This document shows positions 53,776 to 63,505 of a DNA stretch of 64,000 bases, in pieces; positions within the stretch are counted from its first letter, which is position 1, and each line of letters begins with the position of its first letter. This DNA is from Usitatibacter palustris (GTDB lineage Bacteria > Pseudomonadota > Gammaproteobacteria > Burkholderiales > Usitatibacteraceae). The position numbers and the translations under genes were made by a program. The notes below the pieces were generated by a model that did no database searches, was not told where the DNA came from, and saw nothing but the letters and a program-made list of their open reading frames with translations. The stretch spans positions 2,232,001-2,296,000 of the forward strand of contig NZ_CP053073.1 of the NCBI RefSeq assembly GCF_013003985.1. Direction: 5' to 3'.

Positions 53776-54963
53776 CTAAAGCAATCCATCCTTCCGGAAC
53801 ATCTCCTTGATCCCTCTTACCGCCTGCCGCGTGCGTGCCTCGTTCTCGATCAACGCGATGCGAACGTGGTCGTCGCCGTAGTCACCGAAACCGATGCCCG
53901 GCGCCACCGCGATCTTCGCGTCCCTGAGGAGCTTCTTCGCGAACTCGATCGAGCCCATCTTCGCGTAGACCTCGGGGATCTTCGCCCAGACGTACATCGA
54001 GGCCTTGGGGTTCTCGACCATCCAGCCCGCTTCGTGCAGGCCCTTCACCATGACGTCGCGGCGCGCCTGGTACTTCGCGCGGATCTCCTCGACGCATTCC
54101 TGCGGGCCCTCGAGGGCGGCGATCGCCGCGACCTGCAGCGGGGTGAAGGTGCCGTAGTCGTGGTAGCTCTTGATGCGGGCGAGCGCGTGGACAAGGTCCT
54201 TGTTGCCGACCATGAAGCCGATCCGCCAGCCCGCCATGTTGTAGCTCTTCGACATCGTGAAGAACTCGACGGCGACATCGCGCGCGCCGGGCACCTGCAT
54301 GATCGAGGGCGCCTTCCAGCCGTCGAACGTGATGTCGGCGTAGGCGAGATCGTGGACGACGAAGATGTTGTGCTGCTTCGCGAGCGCGATCACACGCTCG
54401 AAGAACTCGAGCTCGACGCACTTCGCGGTCGGGTTCGACGGGAAGCCGATGATCATCATCTTGGGCTTCGGGAAGAGCTCGCGGATCGCGCGTTCGGCTT
54501 CCTCGATGAAATCCACGCCCGGCGTCATGCGCACCGAGCGGATGTCCGCGCCGGCGATCACCGCGCCGTAGATGTGGATCGGGTAGCTGGGGTTCGGAAC
54601 GAGCACCGTGTCGCCGCGGTCGAGGGTCGCGAGCATCAGGTGCGCGAGGCCCTCCTTGGAGCCGATCGTGACGATCGCCTCGGTATCCATGTCGAGGTCC
54701 ACGTTCCAGCGGCGCTTGTACCACTGGCAGATGGCCCTTCTCAAACGGGGAATCCCCTTCGAGACCGAGTAGCCGTGCGTGTCCTCGCGCTGCGCGACTT
54801 CCACGAGCTTGTCGACGATGTGCCGCGGCGTGGGGCCGTCGGGATTGCCCATCGACAGGTCGATCACGTCTTCACCCGCGCGGCGGGCGGCCATCTTCAG
54901 CTCGTTGGTGATGTTGAAGACGTACGGGGGGAGGCGTTTGATGCGCGGGAATTCCGGGGACAT
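53776..54963 (-). CDS. alaC: Alanine transaminase AlaC-type PLP aminotransferase
   Basis: A 395-residue class I aminotransferase. The PLP lysine is in [36 protein letters not shown] and [16 protein letters not shown] are typical of the AlaC group that makes alanine from pyruvate and glutamate. In many beta- and gammaproteobacteria alaC is followed by hom and thrC, as here. A neighbouring role in threonine synthesis is not required by that order; a shared regulatory need is likely. Confidence 0.92.
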   Translation of the reverse strand: MSPEFPRIKRLPPYVFNITNELKMAARRAGEDVIDLSMGNPDGPTPRHIVDKLVEVAQREDTHGYSVSKGIPRLRRAICQWYKRRWNVDLDMDTEAIVTIGSKEGLAHLMLATLDRGDTVLVPNPSYPIHIYGAVIAGADIRSVRMTPGVDFIEEAERAIRELFPKPKMMIIGFPSNPTAKCVELEFFERVIALAKQHNIFVVHDLAYADITFDGWKAPSIMQVPGARDVAVEFFTMSKSYNMAGWRIGFMVGNKDLVHALARIKSYHDYGTFTPLQVAAIAALEGPQECVEEIRAKYQARRDVMVKGLHEAGWMVENPKASMYVWAKIPEVYAKMGSIEFAKKLLRDAKIAVAPGIGFGDYGDDHVRIALIENEARTRQAVRGIKEMFRKDGLL

Positions 54964-55054
54964 GGCGCTGCTCGTCGAGGCGAATGCGGTAAAAAAGGGA
55001 GCTTGATTCTAGCAGGCGCGCCCCGGCCGTCCCCGAGGCTTTATCATTCCGGCC

Positions 55055-55426
55055 ATGAAGTTCGAACAGGAAGCGGCCGACGGCCGCAACACCTTCACCG
55101 GATACGGCGATGGCTATGTCGAAGTCAGCGGCCAGCGCGCGACCCGGAGCCTGGTGGTGACGGGCGAGAACATCGTTCCCGATTGGGGCGTGGCGTCGAT
55201 CGGCGCACTCACGCGCGAGCAGGTCGCGCTGATCGCGGCCATGAAGCCCGAGATCGTGCTCCTGGGTTCGGGCTCGGCCTTCGCGTTTCCGGATCCGGCG
55301 GTCCTCGCGCCCCTGCATTCGGCGCGCATCGGCGTCGAGGTGATGGACACCAAGGCCGCGTGCCGCACGTACAACATCCTGCTGGGGGAAGGCCGCAACG
55401 TGCTCGCGGCCCTGGTCGTCGACTAG
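55055..55426 (+). CDS. Mth938-like domain protein (NDUFAF3/DUF498 family)
   Basis: A 123-residue protein of the Mth938/NDUFAF3 family. It has RSLVVTGENIVPDWGV and EIVLLGSGSAFAFPDP, with a C-terminal CRTYNILLGEGRNVLAALVVD. In eukaryotes the family assists complex I assembly; bacterial members are less defined. It is divergent from alaC, with a ~90-nt gap, and convergent with the J-domain genes, 6 nt apart. Confidence 0.88.
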   Translation: MKFEQEAADGRNTFTGYGDGYVEVSGQRATRSLVVTGENIVPDWGVASIGALTREQVALIAAMKPEIVLLGSGSAFAFPDPAVLAPLHSARIGVEVMDTKAACRTYNILLGEGRNVLAALVVD

Positions 55427-55432
55427 CCGCGG

Positions 55433-56476
55433 CTACTTCGCGGAGTCGATCTGCTTGTCCATGTCCTTGAGGCGCTTGTCGGCGTCCTCTTCGATCCTCT
55501 TCTTGATCGGCACGCCCGGACCTTTCATTGCGGGCGAACCCGTGGTGTCGGGTGCGGGCTCCGCGGGCGGCGGAGGCGGCGGTTCGGCGGGGCGCGGACG
55601 ATTCTCCGCGAGCCAACCGGGCGGAACGACGCGGTAGAGCTGCGTTCCATCGGGCTTGAGCGTTGCGACCGCGATAACCTTGCCGCCCGCATCGAGCAAC
55701 GGAGCGCCATAGCCACCAGGCTGCGTCGGCATCGACGACTCGATCGCCTTGCTATCGCCCTCATCCACGACCTTCGTCACGGCCGCTTCCTTGAAGCCGA
55801 TCTCGCCTTTCGGGCCGACCGTCGTACCGAACACCTTGGCGCCGACCGCAGGCGGCGTGGAATTCACCGAAAGCGGTTCGCCCACGTAGCCATCGGTGAG
55901 GAGTTTGCACAGCCCGAGCTTCTCGTCGGCGACCGTGACGCGCGCGGGCACCTGCTTCGTGCCCGTGCTCACCGCAAGCTGCGCGCCCGGCGCGAGCGCC
56001 TGGCAGTTCGCGACCATGACCTTGTCCTCGATCACGAAGGCCACCCCCATCGGCGTGGTCTTGCCCGACATGTCGAAGGCCACGAGCGGGGAGACCGCGC
56101 CCTGGACGGCTTGGCGGATTTCTTCGGTGCCGCGCGCCTTCGGAACTGCAGGGCCACTCGGGCGCGTAACGACGAAGGCGATGGCGCCAACGGCCGTGAC
56201 CGCCACCAGGCCGGCAACGACCGCGCCGGGCGTGATGACCTTCTTCGCGGTCGCCGCACGATTGGCCGCGGCGAACTCCTTGTCGTACGCGTCGCGGCGG
56301 TCGTCGTCCGAGAGAACCTCGAGCGCCTCCTTCAGCAACGCTTCGCGCCGCGGGTCCGGTGGCGTGGTGTCCTTCTTGAACTCCGCGACCCAACGGTTGT
56401 AGGCGCGATGCACATCGGTGAGCTTCGCGTTGCGCGGAATGCCGAGGACTTCGTAGTAATCGATGAGGGCGGGCAT
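55433..56476 (-). CDS. Degenerate J-domain/degenerate trypsin-like fusion, copy 1
   Basis: A 347-residue protein: an N-terminal J-like domain (~6-66, YYEVLGIPRNAKLTDVHRAY), a transmembrane segment (~84-103, AVVAGLVAVTAVGAIAFVV), a trypsin-like domain (~125-290) and a Pro/Lys-rich tail. The HPD triplet is missing; that position reads TTPPD. In the protease part the expected catalytic His, Asp and Ser sites read Gln159 (ANCQAL), a Gly (GLCKL) and Tyr256 (GGYGAPLL), so catalysis by the standard triad is not possible. It is a tandem paralogue of the next gene. Topology suggests J domain in the cytoplasm and protease-like part in the periplasm. Confidence 0.85.
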   Translation of the reverse strand: MPALIDYYEVLGIPRNAKLTDVHRAYNRWVAEFKKDTTPPDPRREALLKEALEVLSDDDRRDAYDKEFAAANRAATAKKVITPGAVVAGLVAVTAVGAIAFVVTRPSGPAVPKARGTEEIRQAVQGAVSPLVAFDMSGKTTPMGVAFVIEDKVMVANCQALAPGAQLAVSTGTKQVPARVTVADEKLGLCKLLTDGYVGEPLSVNSTPPAVGAKVFGTTVGPKGEIGFKEAAVTKVVDEGDSKAIESSMPTQPGGYGAPLLDAGGKVIAVATLKPDGTQLYRVVPPGWLAENRPRPAEPPPPPPAEPAPDTTGSPAMKGPGVPIKKRIEEDADKRLKDMDKQIDSAK

Positions 56477-56490
56477 GTTCAGTCGGCCAG

Positions 56491-57702
56491 CTATTTCGTC
56501 TTGATCATTTTCTGCGCGCGCTTCGCGTAGGCCTTCATGTCTTCATCGGACGAGCGCTGGAGCTCCGCGCGCTTGTCCCGCTGCGGGCCGGGCGGCATGG
56601 CCTCGATCTCGGCCCAGGCCTTGTCGCGCGACGCCTTGATGTCCGGCGAGTTGTAGATGTCGCAGGTGTTGCAGCCTTCCCCCTCGCCCTCGGCCTCACC
56701 GCCTCCGCCGCCTGCACCGGCCTGGCGCGCGACTGCCCGCGCCGGTGTGGTGTCCGACTCGGCGCGCGCGCTGGTTCCGCCGCCGCCCGAACCCTGGTAC
56801 GGCCGCGCCTCCTCGATCTTCGGGCGGTTTTCCGCGAGCCATCCGGCGGGAACGACGCGGTAGAGCTGCGTTCCATCGGGCTTGAGCGTCGCGACGGCGA
56901 CGACCTTGCCCTGCGCATCGAGCAACGGCGCGCCATAGCCGCCCGGCTGCGTCGGCATCGACGACTCGATCGCCTTGCCGCCGCCTTCATCCACGACCTT
57001 CGTGACGGCCGCTTCCTTGAATCCGATCTCGCCCTTCGCGCCGAGCGTCGCGCCGAAGACCTTCGCCCCGACGGCGGGCGGCGTGGAGTTGACCGCGACC
57101 GGCTCGCCCACATAGCCATCCGTGAGCAGCTTGCAAAGGCCGAGCGCTTCGTCGGTCTGCGTCACACGCGCAGGCACCTGTTTCGTGCCGGTGCTCACGG
57201 CCAATTGCGCGCCGGGCGCGAGCGCCTGGCAGTTGGCGACCATGACCTTGTCCTCGATCACGAACGCAAGGCCCATCGGCGTGGTCTTGCCCGACATGTC
57301 GAAGCTCACGAGCGGCGAGACCGCGCCTTGCATGGCGGTCCGGATCTCCTCGGTGCCGCGCGCCTTCTGCGGCGGCGGGCCGCTCGGGCGCGTGAGGAAG
57401 AACGCGATGCCGCCAACGGCCGCGAGGGCGACAAGCCCACCCGCGACTCCGGCGGGCGTGAGGGCCTTCTTCGTCGTGGCCGCACGATTCGCCGCTGCGA
57501 GCTCCTTGTCGTACGCGTCGCGGCGGTCGTCGTCCGAGAGGACCTCGAGCGCCTCCTTCAGCAGCGATTCGCGACGCGGATCGGGCGGCGTCGTCTCCTT
57601 CTTGAACTCCGCGACCCAGCGGTTGTACGCGCGATGCACATCGGTGAGCTTCGCGTTGCGCGGAATGCCGAGAACTTCGTAGTAATCCTTCTGCACCGCC
57701 AT
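56491..57702 (-). CDS. Degenerate J-domain/degenerate trypsin-like fusion, copy 2
   Basis: A 403-residue paralogue of copy 1, nearly identical in the J-like and protease-like parts: YYEVLGIPRNAKLTDVHRAY, VMVANCQALAPG, LGLCKLLTDGYVGE and PGGYGAPLLD. The HPD motif reads TTPPD, and the catalytic triad positions are degenerate in the same way. The C-terminal tail differs and is longer, with a Gly/Glu-rich stretch and a GCNTCDIYNS motif that may bind metal or form a disulfide. Its ATG lies 2 nt after the gdhB stop, so it is in the same transcript; copy 1 follows after 14 nt. Confidence 0.85.
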   Translation of the reverse strand: MAVQKDYYEVLGIPRNAKLTDVHRAYNRWVAEFKKETTPPDPRRESLLKEALEVLSDDDRRDAYDKELAAANRAATTKKALTPAGVAGGLVALAAVGGIAFFLTRPSGPPPQKARGTEEIRTAMQGAVSPLVSFDMSGKTTPMGLAFVIEDKVMVANCQALAPGAQLAVSTGTKQVPARVTQTDEALGLCKLLTDGYVGEPVAVNSTPPAVGAKVFGATLGAKGEIGFKEAAVTKVVDEGGGKAIESSMPTQPGGYGAPLLDAQGKVVAVATLKPDGTQLYRVVPAGWLAENRPKIEEARPYQGSGGGGTSARAESDTTPARAVARQAGAGGGGGEAEGEGEGCNTCDIYNSPDIKASRDKAWAEIEAMPPGPQRDKRAELQRSSDEDMKAYAKRAQKMIKTK

Positions 57703-57704
57703 GG

Positions 57705-60700
57705 TCAGGCGAGCCCTCTCAATTCGCGCAGCAACACCGAGAGGACCGCGAGGTCCGTCGAGCCGGCGCGCTTCACTTCATCGGTCATGCCCTTGAGGCG
57801 GGTGAGCGCCGGGGCATAGCGAGTTTTCCAGGCCGCGAGCATCGCGGCCGCATCCCCAGCCTGCGGCGAGAGCTTCGCCACCGCTTGCGTGAGTGCGCGT
57901 TGCTGGCCGGAGAGGTCATCGCGCAAGGCATTGCGCGCGAGGGCCTGCCACGGCGTGTCGGTCGGAAGTGCCGTGATGCGCTCGCCGAACCAGCGAAGCT
58001 CCAGCTCACCGACGAGCGAAAAGTAGAGCGTGGCGATGGTGTCCACGCCCTTCTTCTGCTCGATCGCGACTTCCGTCACATCGAGCGCCGCGTACAGCGA
58101 TTCGAGCGCGGCGAGGCGCTTGGCGAGCGGCTCGGGCACTCCACTCTTCGAGAGGCGCGCGACGTAGCCTTCCCACGCGACGCGATCGCCCGACGACAGG
58201 ACCGCCGGCAGCTTTGCCTGCAGCGCGGCGAGGCCGGGCCAGAAGATCTCGAGGACTTCCGCGATCGGCAGCTTCTCGCGGCGGCGGCGCAGGAACCACA
58301 ACGTGCCGCGCAGCAGCAGGCGGCCCACGTCGATCAGCATCTCGCTCTGCAGCGAAGCCGGGACCCGGTTGTCGAGGGAATCGATCTCGCTCCATAGCGA
58401 CTCGAGCCCGAAGATGTCGCGCACGAGGATGAACGAGCGCACGACTTCCTCGGAGCTCGCACCCGTCTCGTCCTGCATGCGGTGCACGAAGATCGAGCCC
58501 GTGCGATTGATCATCGTGTTGGCCACGACGGTCGCGATGATCTCGCGGCGCAGCGCGTGCTTGGCGATCGCCTCCGGGTACTTCTCGCGCAGCGGCGTGG
58601 GGAAATAGTCCATCAGCGCCTTCGCAACGTACGGGTCGTCGACGATCGGCGACTGGCAGAGCTCCTCGAAGAGCACCATCTTCGAGTACGCGAGCAGCAC
58701 CGCGCGCTCGGGCGATGTGAGGCCGACCTTGTCGGCGCGGCGTTCGGCGATTTCGTCGTCCGACGGCAGGTATTCGACCGCGCGGTTGAGCTGGCCGGCC
58801 TTCTCGAGCGCGCGGATGAATGCCGCCTGCCCGTCGAGGAGCTTCTCGCCGCGCACGCCGGAGACCGCGAGCGACTGCGTCTGGTAATAGTTGTCGGCGA
58901 GAACGAGATCGCCCACTTCATCGGTCATCTGCGCGAGCAGGACGTTGCGCTTCGCTTCATCGAGCCCGCCTTCGGCCACCACCTGGCCCAGCAGGATCTT
59001 GATGTTCACCTCGTGGTCGGAGCAGTCCACGCCCGCGGAGTTGTCGATCGCGTCCGTGCAGATGCGTCCACCCTTCAGCGCGTACTCCACGCGCCCGAGC
59101 TGCGTGAAGCCGAGGTTGCCGCCCTCGCCCACCACCTTGCAGCGCAGATCGCCGCCATTCACGCGGATCGCATCGTTGGCGCGATCGCCCGCCTCGGTGT
59201 TCGCCTGGCTCGCCGCCTTCACGTAGGTACCGATGCCACCGTTATAAAGAAGATCGACGGGCGCCTTGAGGATCGCCTTCATGAGCTCCTGCGGCGCGAG
59301 GCTGTCCTCGGTGATCCCGAGCACGGCCTTCACCTGCGGCGAGATCGGGATCGACTTCGCCGAGCGCGGGAAGATCCCGCCGCCCTTCGAAATGAGCTTC
59401 TTGTCGTAGTCTTCCCACGACGAGCGCGGCAACACGAACATCCGCTCGCGTTCCTTGAAGCTCGCCTCCGGGTCCGGTGACGGGTCGAGGAAGATGTGTC
59501 GATGGTCGAACGCCGCCACGAGGTTGATGCGGCGCGAGAGCAGCATGCCGTTGCCGAATACGTCGCCCGACATATCGCCGATGCCGGCCACCGAGAAGTC
59601 CTGCGATTGCGTGTCGATGCCCATCTCGCGGAAGTGGCGCATCACGCTTTCCCACGCGCCCTTCGCGGTGATGCCCATCTTCTTGTGGTCGTAGCCGGCG
59701 CTGCCACCGGAAGCGAACGCATCCGCAAGCCAGAAGCCGTACTCCGCGGAAACGCCGTTGGCGATATCCGAGAACGTCGCGGTTCCCTTGTCGGCGGCGA
59801 CCACGAGGTACGGATCGTCCGGGTCATGGCGCACGACATCCTTGGGCGGGACGATCTTCCCCGCCACGCGGTTGTCGGTGATGTCGAGCAGGCCGCGAAG
59901 GAAATTCTTGTAGCAGGACACGCCTTCCTTCAGCCATGCCTCGCGGTCCGACGGCGGCGGGCCCTTCTTCACGACGAAGCCGCCCTTCGAGCCCACGGGA
60001 ACGATCACCGCGTTCTTCACCATCTGCGCCTTCATCAGGCCGAGCACTTCCGTGCGGAAATCCTCGGGCCGGTCCGACCAGCGCAATCCCCCGCGCGCGA
60101 CCTTGCCGCCGCGAAGGTGGATCGCTTCGACGCGCGGCGAATACACGAACACTTCGAAGAGCGGGCGCGGCTCGGGGAGCTCCGGAACTTTCGCCGACTC
60201 GATCTTCAGCGAGAGGTAATGCTTCCTGCGGCCGTTCGCGCCCTTCACCCAGTGGTTGGTGCGCAGCGTCGCCCCAATGACGTACAGGAACCGGTGCAGG
60301 ATGCGGTCCTCGTCGAGGTTCGCAACATCATTGAGCGCTTCCTTGATCTGCGTGTGCAGCTTCTGCTGGGCCTCTTCGCGATTCGCCGTACCCGCGGGAT
60401 CGAAACGCGCGTGGAAGAGCGCGACCAGCTTCGTCGTGATGCCCGCGTGGGCCGCGAGCGTCTTCTCGATGTAGTCCTGGCTGAACGTGAAGCCCGATTG
60501 CTTGAGGTACTTCGCATACGCCCGGAGCACCACGACATCGTCCGGTGCGATGGCCGCGCCCGGTGTGAGCCGGTTGAAGCCGTCGTCCTCGATGTCGCCG
60601 CGGCTCACGCGCGCGAGTGCTTCTTCGGTCAGCGCCTTGATCGCGGCCACGTCGGCGATCGGCCGGTCGCTGCGCATGCCGAAGTCATGCAGGTACACCG

Positions 60701-62522
60701 TGCCGGCCGCGCCCTGGCGCTCGACTTCGTAGCTCACTTCGTCGAGCGTCTCGAGGCCCATGTGCTCGAGCACCGGCAGGCTCGCGGAAAGGGGAATGGG
60801 CTTGCCCATGCGGAAGATCCGCAGCCGCAACGTGCGGTCGTCCGCGCCCTGCGGGCGGTACAGGTTGAGCGCGAAGTCCTCGTTGGACTTGAGCGTCTCC
60901 ATGAACTGGATGTCGCGCACGGCCGCGCGCGGGGCAACCGCTTCGCGATAGGCGACCGGGAACGCGTTGGCATAGGTGCGAAGCATGCCGACCATGCGGT
61001 CCTCGCCCAGCGCGGCGGTGAGCGCGAACTTGAGGTCATCGTCCCAGCGACGCGTCGCGAGCACGATCTCGGCTTCGATCGCACGCACGTCGTAGGCCGG
61101 GGTTTCCTTCGGCGACGTGCGCACGAGCATGTGGATGCGCGCGAGCACCGCGTCGGAGAGCTGCACGGTGAACTCCGCCGTGGCGCCTCCGAGGTGGCGC
61201 TTGAGGATCTCTTGGATCTTCACCCGCACGTCGGTGTTGTAGTTCTCGCGCGGCAGGAAAATCATGCACGAGAAGAAGCGGCCGAACAGATCGCGGCGCA
61301 CGAAGACGCGCGTGCGGCGCCGGTCGCCCAGTCGCAGGATGCCCAGCGCGGTTTCCGACAACGTCGCGTCGTCGACCTGGATCAGCTCGTCGCGCGGATA
61401 GTCGTGCAGTACCGTGAGGAGATTCTTGTACGCGTGGCTCCCCTCGGGGAAGCCCGCCTGCGCAATCACTTTTGCCACCTTGCGGCGGAGCAGCGGAATC
61501 CAGCTCGGATCCTCCTGGTACGCCGAAGAGGTGTAGAGGCCCACGAAGCGCCGTTCGCCCACGACGCGGCCGGCGGCATCGAATTGCTTGATCCCGATGT
61601 AGTCGAGGTAGCCGGGGCGGTGCACGGTCGCGCGCGTGTTGGCCTTGGTGAGCACGAGCAGCCTCGGCTCGCGCGCGAGCGCGCGCAGCGCCGCGGGCAA
61701 CTCGGCAAAGCTCTGCGAGAGGCCGCCCAGCTTGGGCTCGCGCAGCACTCCCAGGCCGCTGCGCGGCACGATCTTCAACTGGTCCTGCCCATCGACCGTG
61801 GTCAGCTGGTATTCGCGATACCCGAGGAAGGTGAAATGGTGATCGGCGGCCCACGCGAGGAAGTCGCGGATTTCCGCGGCCTCGGCGGCATCCACGGTCA
61901 CGGGCGGCTTCGCGAGCCCCAGCACGATCGCGTCCATGTGCGCGCTCATCGCCTTCCAGTCCTGGACCGCGGCCCGCACATCGGCGAGCACGGACTGCAA
62001 GTGCATCCCGATGGCCTTCAGGCGCTCGGGATCGGTTTCGCGATCGACCTCGACGTGGATCAGCGATTCGGCCTGGCCTTCGCCCGCGGGCGCGGCAATT
62101 GCTTGCAGCTCTCCTTCGTTATCGCGCTTCGCACGGAGGATCGGATGCAGCAGCAGGTGCTGGGTGTAGCCCAGGTGGTTGATTTCCATGCCCACGGAAT
62201 CGACGAGGAACGGCATGTCGTCGTTCACGATCTCGATCACCGTGTGCGGGCTCGTCCAGCCGTGTTCCTCGAGCCGCGGGTTGTACACGCGCAGCTTCGG
62301 CATGCCGCTCGCGAATCGACGCGCGAAACCCAGGTGCGCAAGTGCAGCGCCGTACAGGTCTTCAACCGTGCGGCTCGCGAGATCCTCGACGTCGGCCTGG
62401 TCGAAGTAGTGCGCGATGAAGGTGCGCGCCTCCTGGGCCGCCGCACCGGAAAGACGCTGGTCTGCCAATCGCAGGACCTTCTCGAGGATGGCCTGCTTCT
62501 GCTCGTGAGAGGGAAAATGCAT
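57705..62522 (-). CDS. gdhB: Large NAD-dependent glutamate dehydrogenase
   Basis: A 1605-residue enzyme of the L180 class of NAD-specific glutamate dehydrogenases, which catabolise glutamate to alpha-ketoglutarate and ammonia. The long N-terminal regulatory half (~1-700) is followed by the catalytic domain (MVKNAVIVPVGSKGGFVVKK, AVIVPVG, VGEGGNLGFTQLG) and a long C-terminal region. Motifs and length match the family, with no internal stop. I chose the ATG at 62522 over the upstream TTG at 62564. It is divergent from gltI, so glutamate uptake and catabolism lie side by side. The J-domain paralogues are co-transcribed downstream. Confidence 0.95.
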   Translation of the reverse strand: MHFPSHEQKQAILEKVLRLADQRLSGAAAQEARTFIAHYFDQADVEDLASRTVEDLYGAALAHLGFARRFASGMPKLRVYNPRLEEHGWTSPHTVIEIVNDDMPFLVDSVGMEINHLGYTQHLLLHPILRAKRDNEGELQAIAAPAGEGQAESLIHVEVDRETDPERLKAIGMHLQSVLADVRAAVQDWKAMSAHMDAIVLGLAKPPVTVDAAEAAEIRDFLAWAADHHFTFLGYREYQLTTVDGQDQLKIVPRSGLGVLREPKLGGLSQSFAELPAALRALAREPRLLVLTKANTRATVHRPGYLDYIGIKQFDAAGRVVGERRFVGLYTSSAYQEDPSWIPLLRRKVAKVIAQAGFPEGSHAYKNLLTVLHDYPRDELIQVDDATLSETALGILRLGDRRRTRVFVRRDLFGRFFSCMIFLPRENYNTDVRVKIQEILKRHLGGATAEFTVQLSDAVLARIHMLVRTSPKETPAYDVRAIEAEIVLATRRWDDDLKFALTAALGEDRMVGMLRTYANAFPVAYREAVAPRAAVRDIQFMETLKSNEDFALNLYRPQGADDRTLRLRIFRMGKPIPLSASLPVLEHMGLETLDEVSYEVERQGAAGTVYLHDFGMRSDRPIADVAAIKALTEEALARVSRGDIEDDGFNRLTPGAAIAPDDVVVLRAYAKYLKQSGFTFSQDYIEKTLAAHAGITTKLVALFHARFDPAGTANREEAQQKLHTQIKEALNDVANLDEDRILHRFLYVIGATLRTNHWVKGANGRRKHYLSLKIESAKVPELPEPRPLFEVFVYSPRVEAIHLRGGKVARGGLRWSDRPEDFRTEVLGLMKAQMVKNAVIVPVGSKGGFVVKKGPPPSDREAWLKEGVSCYKNFLRGLLDITDNRVAGKIVPPKDVVRHDPDDPYLVVAADKGTATFSDIANGVSAEYGFWLADAFASGGSAGYDHKKMGITAKGAWESVMRHFREMGIDTQSQDFSVAGIGDMSGDVFGNGMLLSRRINLVAAFDHRHIFLDPSPDPEASFKERERMFVLPRSSWEDYDKKLISKGGGIFPRSAKSIPISPQVKAVLGITEDSLAPQELMKAILKAPVDLLYNGGIGTYVKAASQANTEAGDRANDAIRVNGGDLRCKVVGEGGNLGFTQLGRVEYALKGGRICTDAIDNSAGVDCSDHEVNIKILLGQVVAEGGLDEAKRNVLLAQMTDEVGDLVLADNYYQTQSLAVSGVRGEKLLDGQAAFIRALEKAGQLNRAVEYLPSDDEIAERRADKVGLTSPERAVLLAYSKMVLFEELCQSPIVDDPYVAKALMDYFPTPLREKYPEAIAKHALRREIIATVVANTMINRTGSIFVHRMQDETGASSEEVVRSFILVRDIFGLESLWSEIDSLDNRVPASLQSEMLIDVGRLLLRGTLWFLRRRREKLPIAEVLEIFWPGLAALQAKLPAVLSSGDRVAWEGYVARLSKSGVPEPLAKRLAALESLYAALDVTEVAIEQKKGVDTIATLYFSLVGELELRWFGERITALPTDTPWQALARNALRDDLSGQQRALTQAVAKLSPQAGDAAAMLAAWKTRYAPALTRLKGMTDEVKRAGSTDLAVLSVLLRELRGLA

Positions 62523-62553
62523 GGGGAAAAGGGCTAAACCGGAGAGGCCGCTA

Positions 62554-62582
62554 TTGTCTCCCAAATGGGCAGGACGTATTCT
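62554..62582 (+). promoter_or_regulatory. Candidate sigma-70 promoter of gltI
   Basis: TTGTCT (62554-62559), a 17-nt spacer and TATTCT (62577-62582) form a moderate sigma-70 promoter (4 of 6 at each hexamer) 30 nt upstream of the gltI ATG. A strong AGAGGAGG ribosome-binding site (62596-62603) follows. It lies in the gdhB/gltI divergent region. Confidence 0.5.
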
Positions 62583-62611
62583 AGGTCGTCAACCAGAGGA
62601 GGAATCCCCCC

Positions 62612-63502
62612 ATGCTTCGCAAATCCAAAACCGCGTTCGCGGCGCTCGCCCTTTGCGTGCTCGCCGCACCGGTGGCCGCACAAGACCTGACCGGCACCCT
62701 CAAGAAGATCAAGGACACCGGCACGATCACCATCGGTCACCGTGAAACCTCGATCCCGTTCTCGTACCTCGACGACAAGCAGCAGCCCATCGGCTATTCG
62801 ATGGACATCTGTGCGGCCGTGGTCGAGGAAGTGAAGAAAGAGCTCGGCCTCACGACGCTCACGGTGAAGTACAACCCCGTCACGTCGCAGACCCGCATTC
62901 CGCTGATGGCCAACGGCACGATCGACATCGAGTGCGGTTCGACCACCAACAACCTCACGCGCCAGAAGCAGGTCGCGTTCGCGCCGGTCACCTTCATCAC
63001 GGGCACCAAGCTCCTGGTGAAGAAGTCGGCGAAGGTCAAGACGTACAAGGACCTGAAGAACAAGACCGTCGTGGTCACGCAGGGCACGACCAACGAGCGC
63101 ACGATCAAGGCGCTCTCCGACAAGGACAACCTCAACATCAAGTTCCTGAACGCCAAGGACCACGCCGAGAGCTTCCTCACGGTGGAATCGGGCCGCGCGG
63201 TCGCTTTCTCGATGGATGACATCCTCCTCTACGGCCTCATCGCCAAGGCGAAGAACCCGAAGGACTACGAAGTGGTGGGCGACTACCTGTCGTACGACCC
63301 GTACGGGATGATGTTCCGCAAAAACGATGACGATTTCGGTGTCGTCGTGCGCCGCGCGATCGGCAAGCTCTTCGCTTCCGGCGACATCGAGAAGATCTAC
63401 AAGAAGTGGTTCCAGGACAAGCTGCCCTCCGGCGAAGCCATGGGCGTGCCGATGAGCCCGCTCCTGAAGGCTGCGATCCAGATCAACGCGCTGCCCGAGT
63501 AA
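62612..63502 (+). CDS. gltI: Glutamate/aspartate ABC transporter substrate-binding protein
   Basis: A 296-residue periplasmic binding protein of the polar amino acid family. A signal peptide (AFAALALCVLAAPVAAQ) is followed by the SBP_bac_3 fold: GTITIGHRETSIPFSYLDDK, CGSTTNNLTRQKQVAFAPV and a C-terminal KKWFQDKLPSGEAMGVPM. It captures glutamate or aspartate for the permease encoded downstream, 3 nt after its stop. Next to NAD-GDH, it fits glutamate scavenging. Confidence 0.94.
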   Translation: MLRKSKTAFAALALCVLAAPVAAQDLTGTLKKIKDTGTITIGHRETSIPFSYLDDKQQPIGYSMDICAAVVEEVKKELGLTTLTVKYNPVTSQTRIPLMANGTIDIECGSTTNNLTRQKQVAFAPVTFITGTKLLVKKSAKVKTYKDLKNKTVVVTQGTTNERTIKALSDKDNLNIKFLNAKDHAESFLTVESGRAVAFSMDDILLYGLIAKAKNPKDYEVVGDYLSYDPYGMMFRKNDDDFGVVVRRAIGKLFASGDIEKIYKKWFQDKLPSGEAMGVPMSPLLKAAIQINALPE

Positions 63503-63505
63503 TCG

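Noticed and set aside
55433..57702. The tandem pair as DnaJ co-chaperones or HtrA proteases
   Set aside because: The HPD motif and the catalytic triad are both missing in both copies.
59496..62537. A ~1000-codon open frame on the plus strand across gdhB
   Set aside because: It is antisense to a clear NAD-GDH gene, has a composition typical of a shadow frame in high-GC DNA (Arg/His/Asp-rich), and shows no domain.
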